A stretch of 52,949 nucleotides of DNA from DATDCY01 sp031406795 [NCBI: Candidatus Rokuibacteriota bacterium] (GTDB lineage Bacteria; JAUVQV01). Below are positions 17,749 to 27,791 of the stretch, in pieces; within the stretch, counting starts at the first letter, position 1; the number at the start of each line of letters is the position of its first letter. The translations under genes were made by a program, and so were the position numbers. The notes beneath the pieces were generated by a model. It was not told where the DNA came from. It saw nothing but the letters and a program-made list of their open reading frames with translations, and ran no database searches. The stretch spans positions 1 to 52,949 of the forward strand of contig JANOHV010000145.1 in assembly GCA_031406795.1 (NCBI GenBank), written 5' to 3'.

Positions 17749-18852
17749 TCACCCGGGGAAGAAGTACCAGCCGAACGTCACCAGCACGCTCGCCACGGCC
17801 AGCGTGCCGAACGCCAGCGGGAGCAGGAACTTCCACTCGAAGTTCATCAGCTGGTCGACCCGCAGGCGCGGGAACGTCCAGCGCACCCACATGAACACGA
17901 GCACGAGCAGCATGGTCTTGCCGAAGAACCAGGCCCACGGGGGGATGAGGTCGGCGATCCGGTTGAAGCCCGCAAGGTTCCCGATGTGAAAGGGCATCCA
18001 GCCGCCGAGAAAGACCGTGGCCGAGATCGCGCAGACCACGAACATGTTGACGAACTCGGCGAGAAAGAACATCGCGAAGCGGATCGACGTGTACTCGGTG
18101 TGGAACCCGGCGGTCAGCTCGCTCTCGCCCTCCACGAGGTCGAACGGGGTGCGGTTGCACTCGGCGGTCGAGGCGATCCCGTAGATCACGAAGGCCACGA
18201 AACCGACCACCGGTGCGCGCCAGATCCACCAGCCGCCCTCCTGGGAGGCGATGATGCCGCGGAAATCCAGCGAGCCGGCGAAGACGAGCATCGAGAGCAG
18301 GGCGATGGTCGCCGAGAGTTCGTAGGAGATGATCTGGGCGCCGGCGCGCATCGCCCCCAGCAGCGACCACTTGTTGTTGCTCGACCAGCCGGCGGCGAGG
18401 ATCCCGAGCACGCCGACGGAGCCGATGCCCAGCACGAAGACCAGCCCGACGTTGAAGTTCACGGCCTGGATGTCCGGGGCGAACGGGATGAAGGCGAGCG
18501 CGACGAAGGTCGCCGCGAAGCAGAGCAGCGGGGCCAGGTGGAAGACGAAGTGGTCGGCCTCCAGCGGGGTGATGTTCTCCTTGCTCAGCAGCTTGAGCCC
18601 GTCGGCGAGCGTCTGCAGCAGCCCGTGCGGCCCGACCCGCATCGGTCCGAGCCGCTGCTGGACGTGGGCCGCGACCTTGCGCTCGACCCAGACCAGCGCC
18701 AGCGCCAGCAGCGAGACGAACCCGGCGAGGATTCCCGCGACGATCGCCATCTTCGCCAGATCGACGAGCAGGCCCGGGCCGAGCAGCCCCGTAAGCCAGG
18801 CCGTAACGGCCGGTGGGATGCGCTCGGTGTGCCAGATCCAGTTGTCGGTCAT
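17749..18852 (-). CDS. nuoH: NADH-quinone oxidoreductase subunit H
   Basis: 367-residue membrane subunit at the quinone site, with about eight helices. Family landmarks: WVERKVAAHVQQRLGPMRVG, LLQTLADGLKLLSKE, ASTAECNRTPFDLVEGESEL and TGFHTEYTS-like TAGFHTEYTSIRFAMFFLAEF. The start overlaps the nuoD stop (TAATG); a 17-nt gap separates it from nuoI. Confidence 0.96.
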   Translation of the reverse strand: MTDNWIWHTERIPPAVTAWLTGLLGPGLLVDLAKMAIVAGILAGFVSLLALALVWVERKVAAHVQQRLGPMRVGPHGLLQTLADGLKLLSKENITPLEADHFVFHLAPLLCFAATFVALAFIPFAPDIQAVNFNVGLVFVLGIGSVGVLGILAAGWSSNNKWSLLGAMRAGAQIISYELSATIALLSMLVFAGSLDFRGIIASQEGGWWIWRAPVVGFVAFVIYGIASTAECNRTPFDLVEGESELTAGFHTEYTSIRFAMFFLAEFVNMFVVCAISATVFLGGWMPFHIGNLAGFNRIADLIPPWAWFFGKTMLLVLVFMWVRWTFPRLRVDQLMNFEWKFLLPLAFGTLAVASVLVTFGWYFFPG

Positions 18853-20000
18853 TAGCGATCAATGCAGGGGATGACGACGTCCAGCGTGGAGAGCACCGCC
18901 ACCACGTCGGCGACCCGGCAGCCCTTGATGATCTCGGGCAGCGCCGCCAGGTTGGAGAAGTTCGGGCTGCGCACCTTGAGGCGCCACGGCTTCTCGGTGC
19001 CGTCGCCGACCAGGAAGAAGGCGATCTCGCCGCGGGCCGCCTCGACGCGACCGAGCCAGCGGCCCGGCGGCACCTTGACGATCGGCGGGAGCTTGGTCCG
19101 CACCGGGCCCTCGGGCATCGTGTCGAGCGCCTGGCGGATGATCTTCAGGCTCTCGCGCATTTCGGCGATGCGCACCAGGTAGCGCGCCCAGCTGTCGCCC
19201 CCGCTCTGCACCGGCACGTCGAAGGCCAGCTTGGGGTAGATGCCGTAGGGCCGGTTGCGCCGCACGTCGTAGCTGACGCCGCTGGCCCGCAGTGTCGGGC
19301 CGGTGCAACCGAGCGAGCGCGCCAGGTCGGCGCCGAGTACGCCGATCCCCTTCGTGCGCTCCTGGAAGATGATGTTGCCGCCGACGAGCGTCTCGTACTC
19401 GTCGATGACCGGCGTGAAATAGTCGATGAACGCGCGCACGTCCTTCGCGAAGTCCTCCTCGACGTCCGCCGTCACGCCGCCGGGGCGGATGTAGTTCATC
19501 GTCAGCCGCGCGCCGCAGGTCTTCTCGAAGATGTCGTTGATCAGTTCGCGGTCGCGGAAGCCGTACAGGAACGGGGTGAAGGCCCCGAGGTCCATCCCGA
19601 GCACGCCCCACCAGAGCTGGTGGGAGGAGATGCGCGTCAGCTCGGACATGATCACGCGGATGTGCTCGGCGCGCGCGGGGACCTCGATGCCGAGGGCCTG
19701 CTCGACGGCGAGCGCCCAGCCCCAGTTGTTCATGTGTGCCGAGAGGTAGTCGAGGCGGTCGGTCAGGTGCGTGAACTGCAGCACCGTCATCGCCTCGCCC
19801 ATCTTCTCGACGCCGCGGTGGACGTAGCCGAGCACCGGGGTCAGCCCGAGGACGGTCTCGCCTTCGAGTTTCAGGATCAGTCGCAACACCCCGTGCGTGG
19901 AGGGGTGCTGCGGACCCATGTTGACGAAGTAGTCCTCGTAGATGGGCGCCGCGTCGGTGGTGCGCCGGTGCGGGTGCTCCGCTGCGGGGGTCAGTTCCAT
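18852..20000 (-). CDS. nuoD: NADH-quinone oxidoreductase subunit D (49 kDa)
   Basis: 382-residue peripheral subunit that forms the quinone-binding cavity with NuoB. Motifs: NMGPQHPSTHGVLR near the start, YVHRGVEKMGE, DRLDYLSAHMNN, SELTRISSHQLWWG, RLTMNYIRPGGV and the C-terminal CRVADVVAVLSTLDVVIP. The ATG at 20000 (MELTPAAE) is chosen because the upstream frame is the shadow of nuoC. Three nt separate it from the nuoC stop. Confidence 0.96.
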   Translation of the reverse strand: MELTPAAEHPHRRTTDAAPIYEDYFVNMGPQHPSTHGVLRLILKLEGETVLGLTPVLGYVHRGVEKMGEAMTVLQFTHLTDRLDYLSAHMNNWGWALAVEQALGIEVPARAEHIRVIMSELTRISSHQLWWGVLGMDLGAFTPFLYGFRDRELINDIFEKTCGARLTMNYIRPGGVTADVEEDFAKDVRAFIDYFTPVIDEYETLVGGNIIFQERTKGIGVLGADLARSLGCTGPTLRASGVSYDVRRNRPYGIYPKLAFDVPVQSGGDSWARYLVRIAEMRESLKIIRQALDTMPEGPVRTKLPPIVKVPPGRWLGRVEAARGEIAFFLVGDGTEKPWRLKVRSPNFSNLAALPEIIKGCRVADVVAVLSTLDVVIPCIDR

Positions 20001-20002
20001 CG

Positions 20003-20533
20003 CTAATACGGCCGTTTCACGACGTCGTGGAGGGTGTCCACGTAGTCCTTGCGCAGGGGGTGGCCGGGCCAGTCCTCGTCGAGCAGGATGCGCCGCAGGA
20101 AGGGGTGGCCGCGAAAGACGATGCCGAACATGTCGAACGTCTCGCGCTCGTGCCAGTCGGCCCCGCACCAGACGCCGCAGACCGTGTCGATCTCGGCTCC
20201 CTCGCGGGGGAGGTCGGCGAGCAGCGCCAGCTGGCGACCGTCGTCGTAGCGGGTGATCAGGTACGTCATCTCGAATTTCGCCTCGGCCGGTCGATCGACC
20301 GCAGTCAGGAACAACAGATAGTCGAATCCGGCTGCCCGCAGCCGCCGCGCCGCGTCCGGCACACCTGCGGCATCAACGCGCCACGCGGGCAGGCCCGGTG
20401 CGGGGTCGGGGGTCGCCGCGTCGCCGAGGATGCGCCCGATCTCCTCGCGCAGCGCGATCACCGCCGGGTCCGGAGCCGGAGCCGGAGCCGGAGCCGGGCC
20501 CGGGGTTGCGTCCGATGTCGTCGGTTCGCTCAT
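20003..20533 (-). CDS. nuoC: NADH-quinone oxidoreductase subunit C (30 kDa)
   Basis: 176-residue peripheral subunit with [18 protein letters not shown] and [19 protein letters not shown], the NuoC signature. A low-complexity Pro-Ala linker near residues 12-22 is encoded by a GGAGCC hexanucleotide repeat (about 20470-20500). nuoC is separate from nuoD, unlike the enterobacterial fusion. Its ATG overlaps the nuoB stop. Confidence 0.94.
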   Translation of the reverse strand: MSEPTTSDATPGPAPAPAPAPDPAVIALREEIGRILGDAATPDPAPGLPAWRVDAAGVPDAARRLRAAGFDYLLFLTAVDRPAEAKFEMTYLITRYDDGRQLALLADLPREGAEIDTVCGVWCGADWHERETFDMFGIVFRGHPFLRRILLDEDWPGHPLRKDYVDTLHDVVKRPY

Positions 20534-21144
20534 GCGGGGTTGAACTCTTTCTTGGGGTCGATCGGGGCGTGCGCGAACAGGAACGGCGGCAGGGGCCGTT
20601 GGCGCCGCGAGCCGCCCTCCTGGCGGATCTTCTCCTGAAGCATCATCAGCGAGTGCAGCAGCGCCTCGGGGCGCGGGGGGCACCCGGGCAGGTAGACGTC
20701 GACGGGCAGCACCCGGTCGACGCCCTTGACGACGCAGTAGCTCTCGTAGAAGAACGGGCCGCCGCTGGTCGCGCACGCGCCCATCGCCAGCACCCACTTG
20801 GGGTCGGGCATCTGGGAGTAGAGCAGCCGCAGGCGGGTCGCCATCTTGAAGGTGATCGTGCCGGCGACGACGATCAGGTCCGCCTGCCGCGGCGTGGCCC
20901 GGGCGACTTCGAAACCGAAGCGCGACCAGTCGTGGCGCGAGGCGCCCACGGACATCATCTCGATCGCGCAGCAGGAGGTGCCGAAAGTCAGGGGCCAGAG
21001 CGAGTTGGTGCGGGCCCAGGTGAGCACGCGGTCGATCTGGGTGAGCACGAAGCCGCCCCGGTTCGGGGGCTTGCCCTGGGGGTCCTGGTTCTCCCACCGC
21101 GTGGCCAGCGAATCGGCCGCAGAACCCGTCTCTTTCAGCGCCAC
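20530..21144 (-). CDS. nuoB: NADH-quinone oxidoreductase subunit B (cluster N2)
   Basis: 204-residue subunit that ligates cluster N2. Cysteine ligands are visible in [20 protein letters not shown] and [17 protein letters not shown] start at 21144 (MALKETGS) overlaps the end of nuoA by 10 nt; no ATG occurs between it and the conserved domain. Basic C-terminal tail. Confidence 0.95.
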   Translation of the reverse strand: MALKETGSAADSLATRWENQDPQGKPPNRGGFVLTQIDRVLTWARTNSLWPLTFGTSCCAIEMMSVGASRHDWSRFGFEVARATPRQADLIVVAGTITFKMATRLRLLYSQMPDPKWVLAMGACATSGGPFFYESYCVVKGVDRVLPVDVYLPGCPPRPEALLHSLMMLQEKIRQEGGSRRQRPLPPFLFAHAPIDPKKEFNPA

Positions 21145-21485
21145 GCGAGGTAGCCCTTTCGCCAGGCGAACGCGAAGCCGAAGACCAGGATGACCAGGAA
21201 GACCCCGCCCTCGGCGAGAGCCGGCACGCCGATCTCCTTGAGCACCACCGCCCAGGGGAAGAGGAAAACCACCTCGACCTCGAAGAGAAGGAAGAGCAGG
21301 GCGAACACGTAGTACCCGACGTTGAAACGGGTCCAGGCCGAGCCGAGCGGCACCTCGCCGCACTCGTACGGGAAGGCTTTCGCGCCCCCGGGGTTGTGCG
21401 GCGCGACGATCCTTGAAAGCGTGAAGTTGAGCAGCACGAAGAGTACCGCGGCGAGCATGATGAACGACAGGTAGTAGAAATCCAC
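21135..21485 (-). CDS. nuoA: NADH-quinone oxidoreductase subunit A
   Basis: 116-residue membrane subunit with three helices and the conserved PYECG motif ([20 protein letters not shown]) and [11 protein letters not shown]. First gene of the operon. A GTG at 21485 (VDFYYLSF) preceded by CGGAGGA is chosen; an upstream ATG at 21557 would place the protein start inside the predicted promoter. Confidence 0.93.
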   Translation of the reverse strand: MDFYYLSFIMLAAVLFVLLNFTLSRIVAPHNPGGAKAFPYECGEVPLGSAWTRFNVGYYVFALLFLLFEVEVVFLFPWAVVLKEIGVPALAEGGVFLVILVFGFAFAWRKGYLAWR

Positions 21486-21545
21486 CGTGTGTCCTCCGCT
21501 CCGTTGCGCCCAGAACTGAATGCACGTCCGGTCAAACGGGAAGAA

Positions 21546-21574
21546 CCTATAGCACAAGAAAACAGTCAGTACAA
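21546..21574 (-). promoter_or_regulatory. Predicted promoter of the nuo operon
   Basis: On the minus strand: TTGTAC, 17-nt spacer, TATAGG, with TGC before the -10 (extended -10). About 60 nt upstream of the nuoA GTG. The sequence around it is the only AT-rich patch in the 250-nt divergent region. Confidence 0.55.
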
Positions 21575-21678
21575 CCTTCTGTTTTAGTCAACAAATGCGC
21601 CGTTCCGGGAGCCACCGCACAGGCGGCCTGTCGCCGTCGTCCGGGCCCCGTCTTCGCGCCGCGGCTTCCCGCCGCGGC

Positions 21679-21707
21679 TTGACAGGACCGCGCCGCGGCC
21701 GGAATAT
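21679..21707 (+). promoter_or_regulatory. Predicted promoter of the sensor-kinase operon
   Basis: TTGACA (21679-21684), 17-nt spacer, GAATAT (21702-21707). The spacer end and -10 (CGGCCGGAATATCGCC) resemble those of the promoters at 5035 and 7248 (CGGCCGAAGAATC). The first gene starts 33 nt downstream, so this one has a leader. Confidence 0.5.
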
Positions 21708-21739
21708 CGCCGTGGCCGGCAGCCGCCGACGGGGGAGTG

Positions 21740-21916
21740 ATGCAGGATGTCACGGTCTGGATCGCCATCTTCATCCTCGGCCTGCTCTGTCTGAACTGGC
21801 CGCTGCTCGGGATCTTTCACGACCGACCCTTCGCGTATCTGCTGGTCTTCTGGCTCTTCTTCGTGTTCCTCGTGGGCCGCGCCGCGCGCGGGGGCAAGGG
21901 GCCCCCCGCGCCCTGA
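21740..21916 (+). CDS. Small two-helix membrane protein
   Basis: 58 residues starting MQDVTVWIAIF, with two hydrophobic segments (about 6-26 and 35-50) and a basic, Pro-rich tail. GGGGGA lies directly upstream of the ATG. It ends 19 nt before the symporter-type kinase. Small membrane proteins commonly precede solute/sodium symporters and act as partner subunits, so a role with the adjacent kinase's transport domain is plausible but inferred. No named family recognised. Confidence 0.7.
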   Translation: MQDVTVWIAIFILGLLCLNWPLLGIFHDRPFAYLLVFWLFFVFLVGRAARGGKGPPAP

Positions 21917-21935
21917 GCGGCCGGTTGCCTGCGCG

Positions 21936-24890
21936 ATGTTCGCACCCTACAACGTCTTCTTCATCCTGCTGAGCTACCTGCTGCTGCTCTTCGGCATCGC
22001 CTGGGTCGCCGAGCGCCAGGAGCGGCGCGGGCGCAGTCTCGTCAACAACCCCTACGTCTACTCCCTCTCGCTCGCCGTGTACTGCACTTCGTGGACCTTT
22101 TACGGGAGCGTCGGACGCGCCGCCACCTCGGGGCTCTCCTTTCTGACGATCTACCTCGGCCCGACGCTGATGGCCGCACTCTGGATGGTGGTGCTCGCCA
22201 GGATCGTCCGCATCGCCAAGGCCAACCGGATCACGACGATCTCCGATTTCCTCGGGTTCCGCTACGGCAAGTCACTGCTGCTCTCGGCACTCGTGGCCGC
22301 GGTGGCCGTCGTCGGCGTCATCCCGTACATCGGCCTGCAGATCAAGGCCATCATCAGCACCTTCGAGATCATCTCCCACGAACCGCGGGGCGGGGCGGCG
22401 ATGGGCCTGGTCATCACGCTGTTTCTCGGGGGGTTCGCGATCATCTTCGGGGCCCGCCGTCTCGACGCCTCGGAGCGGCACGGTGGGCTGGTCTTCGCCG
22501 TCGCGTTCGAGTCCCTCGTCAAGCTGGTGGCGTTCCTGCTCGTCGGGGTCTTCGTGACCTACGGGGTCTTCGACGGCTTCGCGGACATCTTCGCCCGCAT
22601 CGACCGCTCCCCCTTCGCCGGTCTGCAGTCGCTGGAGGGGGGGGGCGAAACGGCGTACTCGGAGTGGTTCGCGCTGCTCGTGCTCTCGATGATGGCGATC
22701 CTGTTTCTCCCGCGGCAGTTCCAGATGGCGGTGGTCGAAAACTGCGACGAGCGTCACCTGAGAAAGGCGGTCTGGCTCTTCCCCCTCTACCTCTTCCTGA
22801 TCAACATTTTCGTGCTCCCGATCGCCTTCGCCGGGCTGTTGCTCAGCGGTTCGCCGCAGGGCGCGGACTACTTCGTGCTCTCCGTCCCGCTGGGACAGGG
22901 GATGAAATACCTCTCCCTGATGGTTTTTCTCGGCGGTTTCTCGGCGGCGACGAGCATGGTCATCGTCGAGTCCCTGGCGCTGAGCACGATGGCCATGAAC
23001 AGTATCGTGATGCCGGCCCTGATCGGCTTCCACGAGCACCGGCGCTTCCCGACGATCATCCTGTCCATCAAGCGGCTGATCATCCTCGCCGTGGTCTACC
23101 TCGGCTACCTGTTCGCCGTCTCGATCGGCGAGTTCTACAGCCTGGTGGACATCGGCCTGAAGTCCTTCGAGGCCGTCGCCCTCTTCGCACCGGCGTTCCT
23201 CCTCGGGCTTTACTGGAAGCGCGGCAGTCGCACCGGGGCCATCGCCGGCCTGTGCGCCGGTTTCGCGGTCTGGTTCTACACCCTGATCATCCCGGCGCTT
23301 TTCAAGGCCGGGATCCTGACCGAGAGCGGCGCTCTCGGCCGGCTCACCTCCTCGGGATTCCTCGACCCCAACGCCCTGTTCGGGCTGCACGGTCTCGGCA
23401 AGTGGGGCAACTCCCTGTTCTGGTCGACCTTTCTCAACCTGACGCTGTATGTCGGCATCTCGCTGGCCACGCGCCCCTCGCGCGAGGAGGAGATTCAGGC
23501 CCTGTTGTTCGTGGAATCGGACGACCGGGCGCGCGAGCTGCCGCTGGGCGCCTCGGTCACCGCGGCCGATATCGAAGGGATACTCGCGCAGTACGTCGGC
23601 GCCGATCAGGCGAGCGGCGTCATCCAGGACTTCGTCGCCGCGCGCGCGGTTGCCGCGCCCGAGCTCTCCGTACAGGAGCTGCGCGCGCTGCGCTTCGAGG
23701 CGGAACGCGTGCTCTCGGGCGCGATCGGCTCCTCGCTCTCGTCGATCATCTTCGAGGACAAGCTGGTGCTCTCCGAGAAGGAGCGCTCGGAACTCTCGAG
23801 CTCCCTGCAGCAGATCACCGCGAGCCTGCGGCTCTCGCGCCAGGAGCTGGCCCAGACCAACCTCGCCCTCTCCTATCTGCAGGAGTTCTCCGCGAACATC
23901 ATCGAGAGCGCCCCGGTCGGGATCACCAGCGTGGACTCCTCGCTGCGCGTCAACTACTGGAACCGCGGCATGGAACTGCTCGCGGGCATCGGCCGGGAGG
24001 TGGCGCTGGATCAGCCCGTCGACCAGCTGCTCCCGTGGCTGCGGCGGGAGCTGATCCTGGGCGGGGCGCAGCACGAGGAGGTCGTCCAGACGCCGGCCCA
24101 GCAGTGCTTCCGGGTCAACGTCAGCCCCTTCAAGGATCCTTCAGGCGGCGTCGTGATCATTCTCGAGGACATCACCGAGAAGACCAAGATGGAAGAGCAG
24201 CTCCTGCAGGCCTCCAAACTCGCGAGCATCGGCCGCCTGACCGCGGGCATCTCCCACGAGATCGGCAACCCGCTGGCCTCGATCTCCTCGCTCGTCCAGG
24301 AGCTCGCCGCGCTCGACGACAGCTCCAGCGAAGGCCCGGAGTTCATGCAGGACTCGCTGAACGCGATCAACGGCCACCTCGAGCGTATCTCGCGCATCGT
24401 GCGCAGTCTCGGGGACTTCGCCCGCGTCTCCACATCGCGCAAGGTCGCGAGCGACATCCGCGAGATCTTTCACCGGACGACCGAGCTGGTCAAGTACGAC
24501 AAGCGCTTCCGGCGCATCCGCTACCAGGCCGAGTTCGAGGCCATCCCCCCGCTGCTGGTGAACCCGGACCAGATCGAACAGGTCTTTCTCAATCTGCTGC
24601 TCAACGCCCTGGATGCGATGCCGGAGGGCGGCGATCTGCGGGTCACCATGCGGCGGCAGGGCCCGGAGGTCGTCGTCCAGGTCGAGGACACCGGCCGCGG
24701 CATCGACCCCGAGGTCATGGACCGGGTCTTCGACCCCTTCTTCACGACCAAGCCGCTCGGCAAAGGCACGGGATTGGGTTTGAGCATCTGCTATGGTACC
24801 GTGAGGGACCACGGGGGAACGATCACGATCAAGAGCATGAAGGGTTCGGGGACGGTGTTCACGGTCCGGCTGCCGATCGCGCACGTATGA
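21936..24890 (+). CDS. Sodium/solute-symporter-type sensor histidine kinase (CbrA-like)
   Basis: 984-residue membrane sensor kinase. Residues about 1-510 form an SSF/SLC5 symporter domain of about 13 helices (starts FAPYNVFFILLSYLLLLFG, includes YCTSWTFYGSVG and SAATSMVIVESLALSTMAMN). A linker of about 530-600 resembles the STAC region of CbrA-type kinases. Then come a coiled coil, a PAS domain (about 640-745, FSANIIESAPVGITSVD), HisKA with ISHEIGNPLASIS (phospho-His about 774) and HATPase (NLLLNALDAMPEGG, DTGRGIDPE, GKGTGLGLSICYGT). It should phosphorylate the NtrC-type regulator two ORFs downstream. Which solute it senses or moves is unknown. Its TGA overlaps the ATG of a small ORF. Confidence 0.93.
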   Translation: MFAPYNVFFILLSYLLLLFGIAWVAERQERRGRSLVNNPYVYSLSLAVYCTSWTFYGSVGRAATSGLSFLTIYLGPTLMAALWMVVLARIVRIAKANRITTISDFLGFRYGKSLLLSALVAAVAVVGVIPYIGLQIKAIISTFEIISHEPRGGAAMGLVITLFLGGFAIIFGARRLDASERHGGLVFAVAFESLVKLVAFLLVGVFVTYGVFDGFADIFARIDRSPFAGLQSLEGGGETAYSEWFALLVLSMMAILFLPRQFQMAVVENCDERHLRKAVWLFPLYLFLINIFVLPIAFAGLLLSGSPQGADYFVLSVPLGQGMKYLSLMVFLGGFSAATSMVIVESLALSTMAMNSIVMPALIGFHEHRRFPTIILSIKRLIILAVVYLGYLFAVSIGEFYSLVDIGLKSFEAVALFAPAFLLGLYWKRGSRTGAIAGLCAGFAVWFYTLIIPALFKAGILTESGALGRLTSSGFLDPNALFGLHGLGKWGNSLFWSTFLNLTLYVGISLATRPSREEEIQALLFVESDDRARELPLGASVTAADIEGILAQYVGADQASGVIQDFVAARAVAAPELSVQELRALRFEAERVLSGAIGSSLSSIIFEDKLVLSEKERSELSSSLQQITASLRLSRQELAQTNLALSYLQEFSANIIESAPVGITSVDSSLRVNYWNRGMELLAGIGREVALDQPVDQLLPWLRRELILGGAQHEEVVQTPAQQCFRVNVSPFKDPSGGVVIILEDITEKTKMEEQLLQASKLASIGRLTAGISHEIGNPLASISSLVQELAALDDSSSEGPEFMQDSLNAINGHLERISRIVRSLGDFARVSTSRKVASDIREIFHRTTELVKYDKRFRRIRYQAEFEAIPPLLVNPDQIEQVFLNLLLNALDAMPEGGDLRVTMRRQGPEVVVQVEDTGRGIDPEVMDRVFDPFFTTKPLGKGTGLGLSICYGTVRDHGGTITIKSMKGSGTVFTVRLPIAHV

Positions 24891-24969
24891 AATATCCGCG
24901 CAACGTTTGCGTCTACCGCGAGCATGTCCGCAAGAGCCTTTGCCGTCTTGCGGGCGAGGCGCCCGCGCC

Positions 24970-24973
<4 letters not shown>
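24887..24973 (+). CDS. Junction small ORF, copy 4 (kinase-regulator)
   Basis: 28 codons, MKYPRNVCVYREHVRK then SLCRLAGEAPAP. It starts by ATGA overlap with the kinase stop and ends by ATGA overlap with the response-regulator start. The LAGEAPA codons again form GCGGGCG-AGG-CGCCCGC just before the next start codon. It shares the C-terminal LAGEAPA and the central R-E with the copies in the nuo operon 7-10 kb away on the other strand. Confidence 0.65.
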
Positions 24974-26317
<1,344 letters not shown>

Positions 26318-26319
<2 letters not shown>

Positions 26320-26370
26320 CCCGGGTCGCTGGGGAGGGCTTTTTATCGACGACCCGGAAAAGGGTCGTCG
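26318..26370 (+). terminator. Possible terminator after the response regulator
   Basis: A weak stem (AGCCC ... GGGCT) ending in a T run (CTTTTTAT) directly after the stop codon, followed at 26347-26370 by a perfect 9-bp hairpin CGACGACCC-GGAAAA-GGGTCGTCG that has no T run of its own. Confidence 0.4.
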
Positions 26371-26435
26371 CTCCGGCAATGAAGGGGCTGCGCCCCTCAG
26401 TTCTTGCCCGCGCTCGCAGATCGCGAGCGCTCCGG

Positions 26436-26549
26436 TCCGCCCTGGCTGCGTTGCGGGTCGGGCTGCTTGTGCGGTGGGCACGAGCCCACCTCCGCGCACC
26501 CGTCCCCGCTGCCTTGCCAGGACGCAAAAATCCGCTCCCGATCGACTCG
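26436..26549 (-). repeat. Dispersed repeat family B, copy 2
   Basis: Reverse complement matches 11045-11158 for about 115 bp, with compensating changes in the central hairpin (here GGTGGGC-TCG-TGCCCACC on the minus strand), so the stem is preserved while its sequence differs. It sits in the gene-free stretch 26371-26703, which also has a 7-bp hairpin at 26411-26429 (CGCTCGC-AGATC-GCGAGCG). Nothing else recognised there. Confidence 0.65.
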
Positions 26550-26703
26550 GGCAGCATGTTGGCGGAAAGACCGGGAGAGTGCCGGGGGCGTCGCCCTCGC
26601 TACCGCTGGGCAATGGCGCCGTCGAAAATTTCAGCAGTGGCAGGATCGGCATTATTGCCAGCGACAGCGGAGCCGTTTGCGAAACTAGGCGAGTCTGTTG
26701 GGG

Positions 26704-26883
26704 CTAATCGATTCCAAGATGCTTCTTGATATGCTTTGCGAGGATGTCACTGATCTCGGTGTGCCTAGGAACAGCTTGTTTTGTGCCGGTGCGTGGGTTC
26801 ACGTAAAGGTCATGCCTCGCGCCAGGACGGGCGAGATGACAACCGGCTCGCTGGAGTTCTCTGATGAACTCCTTCCGTTTCAT
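26704..26883 (-). CDS. hicA: HicA-type mRNA interferase toxin
   Basis: 59-residue YcfA/HicA family toxin starting MKRKEFIRELQRAGCHLARP and continuing GARHDLYVNPRTGTKQAVPR, then HTEISDILAKHIKKHLG. The fold's double-stranded-RNA-binding core with the conserved His is present, in an RHDLY context rather than the usual GSH. HicA toxins cleave mRNA and are neutralised by HicB. Its ATG overlaps the hicB stop (ATGA), so here the antitoxin gene comes first. Local base composition is less GC rich than the surrounding core genes. Confidence 0.85.
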   Translation of the reverse strand: MKRKEFIRELQRAGCHLARPGARHDLYVNPRTGTKQAVPRHTEISDILAKHIKKHLGID

Positions 26884-27071
26884 ATGGCTATTGCTTTTTC
26901 CCGATGCTGTTCAGGGACGTCATCCATGACCATCATCACGTACGCGTCCCGAATGTTTTCCTCGAGTTCCTTAAGAGTTCGGCCCTGGGTCATGATCTCC
27001 GGGTGTTCCTTGAGTTTCCCCAACCAGAACTTGCCCGCTTTCCAGTAAATCATGTTCATTTCAGACTTCAT
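26880..27071 (-). CDS. hicB: HicB-type antitoxin (short form)
   Basis: 63-residue HicB-like antitoxin with the RNase-H-like core (MIYWKAGKFWLGKLKEHPEI then TQGRTLKELEENIRDAY). It lacks the C-terminal DNA-binding extension seen in longer HicB proteins. The ATG at 27071 is preceded by GGGAGAAAG. TACAAT and TAAAAT boxes lie 35-60 nt upstream on the minus strand and could serve as -10 elements. Confidence 0.82.
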   Translation of the reverse strand: MKSEMNMIYWKAGKFWLGKLKEHPEIMTQGRTLKELEENIRDAYVMMVMDDVPEQHREKAIAI

Positions 27072-27159
27072 CTTGCTTTCTCCCAGGCCCAAATGCCTTT
27101 TGTGCTGTATTTTACCATTGTATTCGGCCGCAACGTAGCGTTTAGCTGCCGGTCTTCTC

Positions 27160-27444
27160 CTACTCCTCTTCGAAATCAAAGAATTCGTCATCAATGTCGT
27201 ATAGATGTACCGGTATCTTCCTGACCCCGAGACCGCGTTCGACCAGGAGGTCCATTATAGCAGGACCGTCCAGAAGAAGGACTGTGATGGCACCTTTCTT
27301 GTACGACGCTAGCTTGGCCTCTCGCGAGAATTTGCTTGTTGTAAGAAAAACCCCATGATCGTAGTCGCCTTGGATTGCTCCTCGGAACTTGTCAATTTCA
27401 GGCCTTCCGACGGTATTGTCAGTCCACCGTTTCGCCCGCTGCTC
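27160..27444 (-). pseudogene. Fragment of a Mrr-type restriction endonuclease
   Basis: A reading frame without a start codon that encodes the end of a Mrr catalytic domain: RAKRWTDNTVGRPEIDKF, then RGAIQGDYDHGVFLTTSKFS and REAKLASYKKGAITVLLLDG, ending DDEFFDFEEE. This contains the Q/R-A-K motif, the GRPEI segment and the GVFLTTS strand. An in-frame TAG (27445-27447) cuts it off directly upstream, so the N-terminal DNA-binding part and first catalytic residues are gone. Its GC content is lower than the window average. Likely the relic of a defence gene. Confidence 0.75.
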
Positions 27445-27531
27445 CTAGTGAGTCGGCGACTTCGCGCCATCTCCCTCCATCCCGATCCATGCTATTATGG
27501 CTACAATTGTGTCCTCATCAAGGAGGCTGCC

Positions 27532-27789
27532 ATGAAGAGCGTCGGGGCCCGGGAACTCAAGGAGAACGCCGGGAAAGTGCTGCGGCGAGTGAGGGAGGAG
27601 CGCGAGTCGATCGAGATCACCTGGCACGGACGAGCGATCGCGCGGCTCGTCCCGGTATCAGCCGCCAAGGCCGAGCCGAAGAAGCTTGAGAAGATCTGGT
27701 CGGATCTTGACCGTCTCTCGGAGGAAATCGGGGCTCGATGGCCCAAAGGGGTTACGGCTGTCGGAGCCGTGAGAGAACAGCGACGGTGA
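27532..27789 (+). CDS. Phd/YefM-type antitoxin
   Basis: 85-residue Phd/YefM family antitoxin: MKSVGARELKENAGKVLRRV, then the ESIEITWHGRAIARLVPV strand-turn typical of the DNA-binding domain, with a charged C-terminal toxin-binding tail. AGGAGG lies six nt before the ATG, which decides the start over a longer upstream frame. The PIN toxin follows immediately. TATTAT and TACAAT boxes upstream (27492-27508) are possible -10 elements. Confidence 0.85.
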   Translation: MKSVGARELKENAGKVLRRVREERESIEITWHGRAIARLVPVSAAKAEPKKLEKIWSDLDRLSEEIGARWPKGVTAVGAVREQRR

Positions 27790-27791
27790 TC

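Noticed and set aside
20470-20500. GGAGCC tandem repeat as a phase-variable tract
   Set aside because: Units are 6 bp, so changes would stay in frame; it simply encodes a Pro-Ala linker in NuoC.
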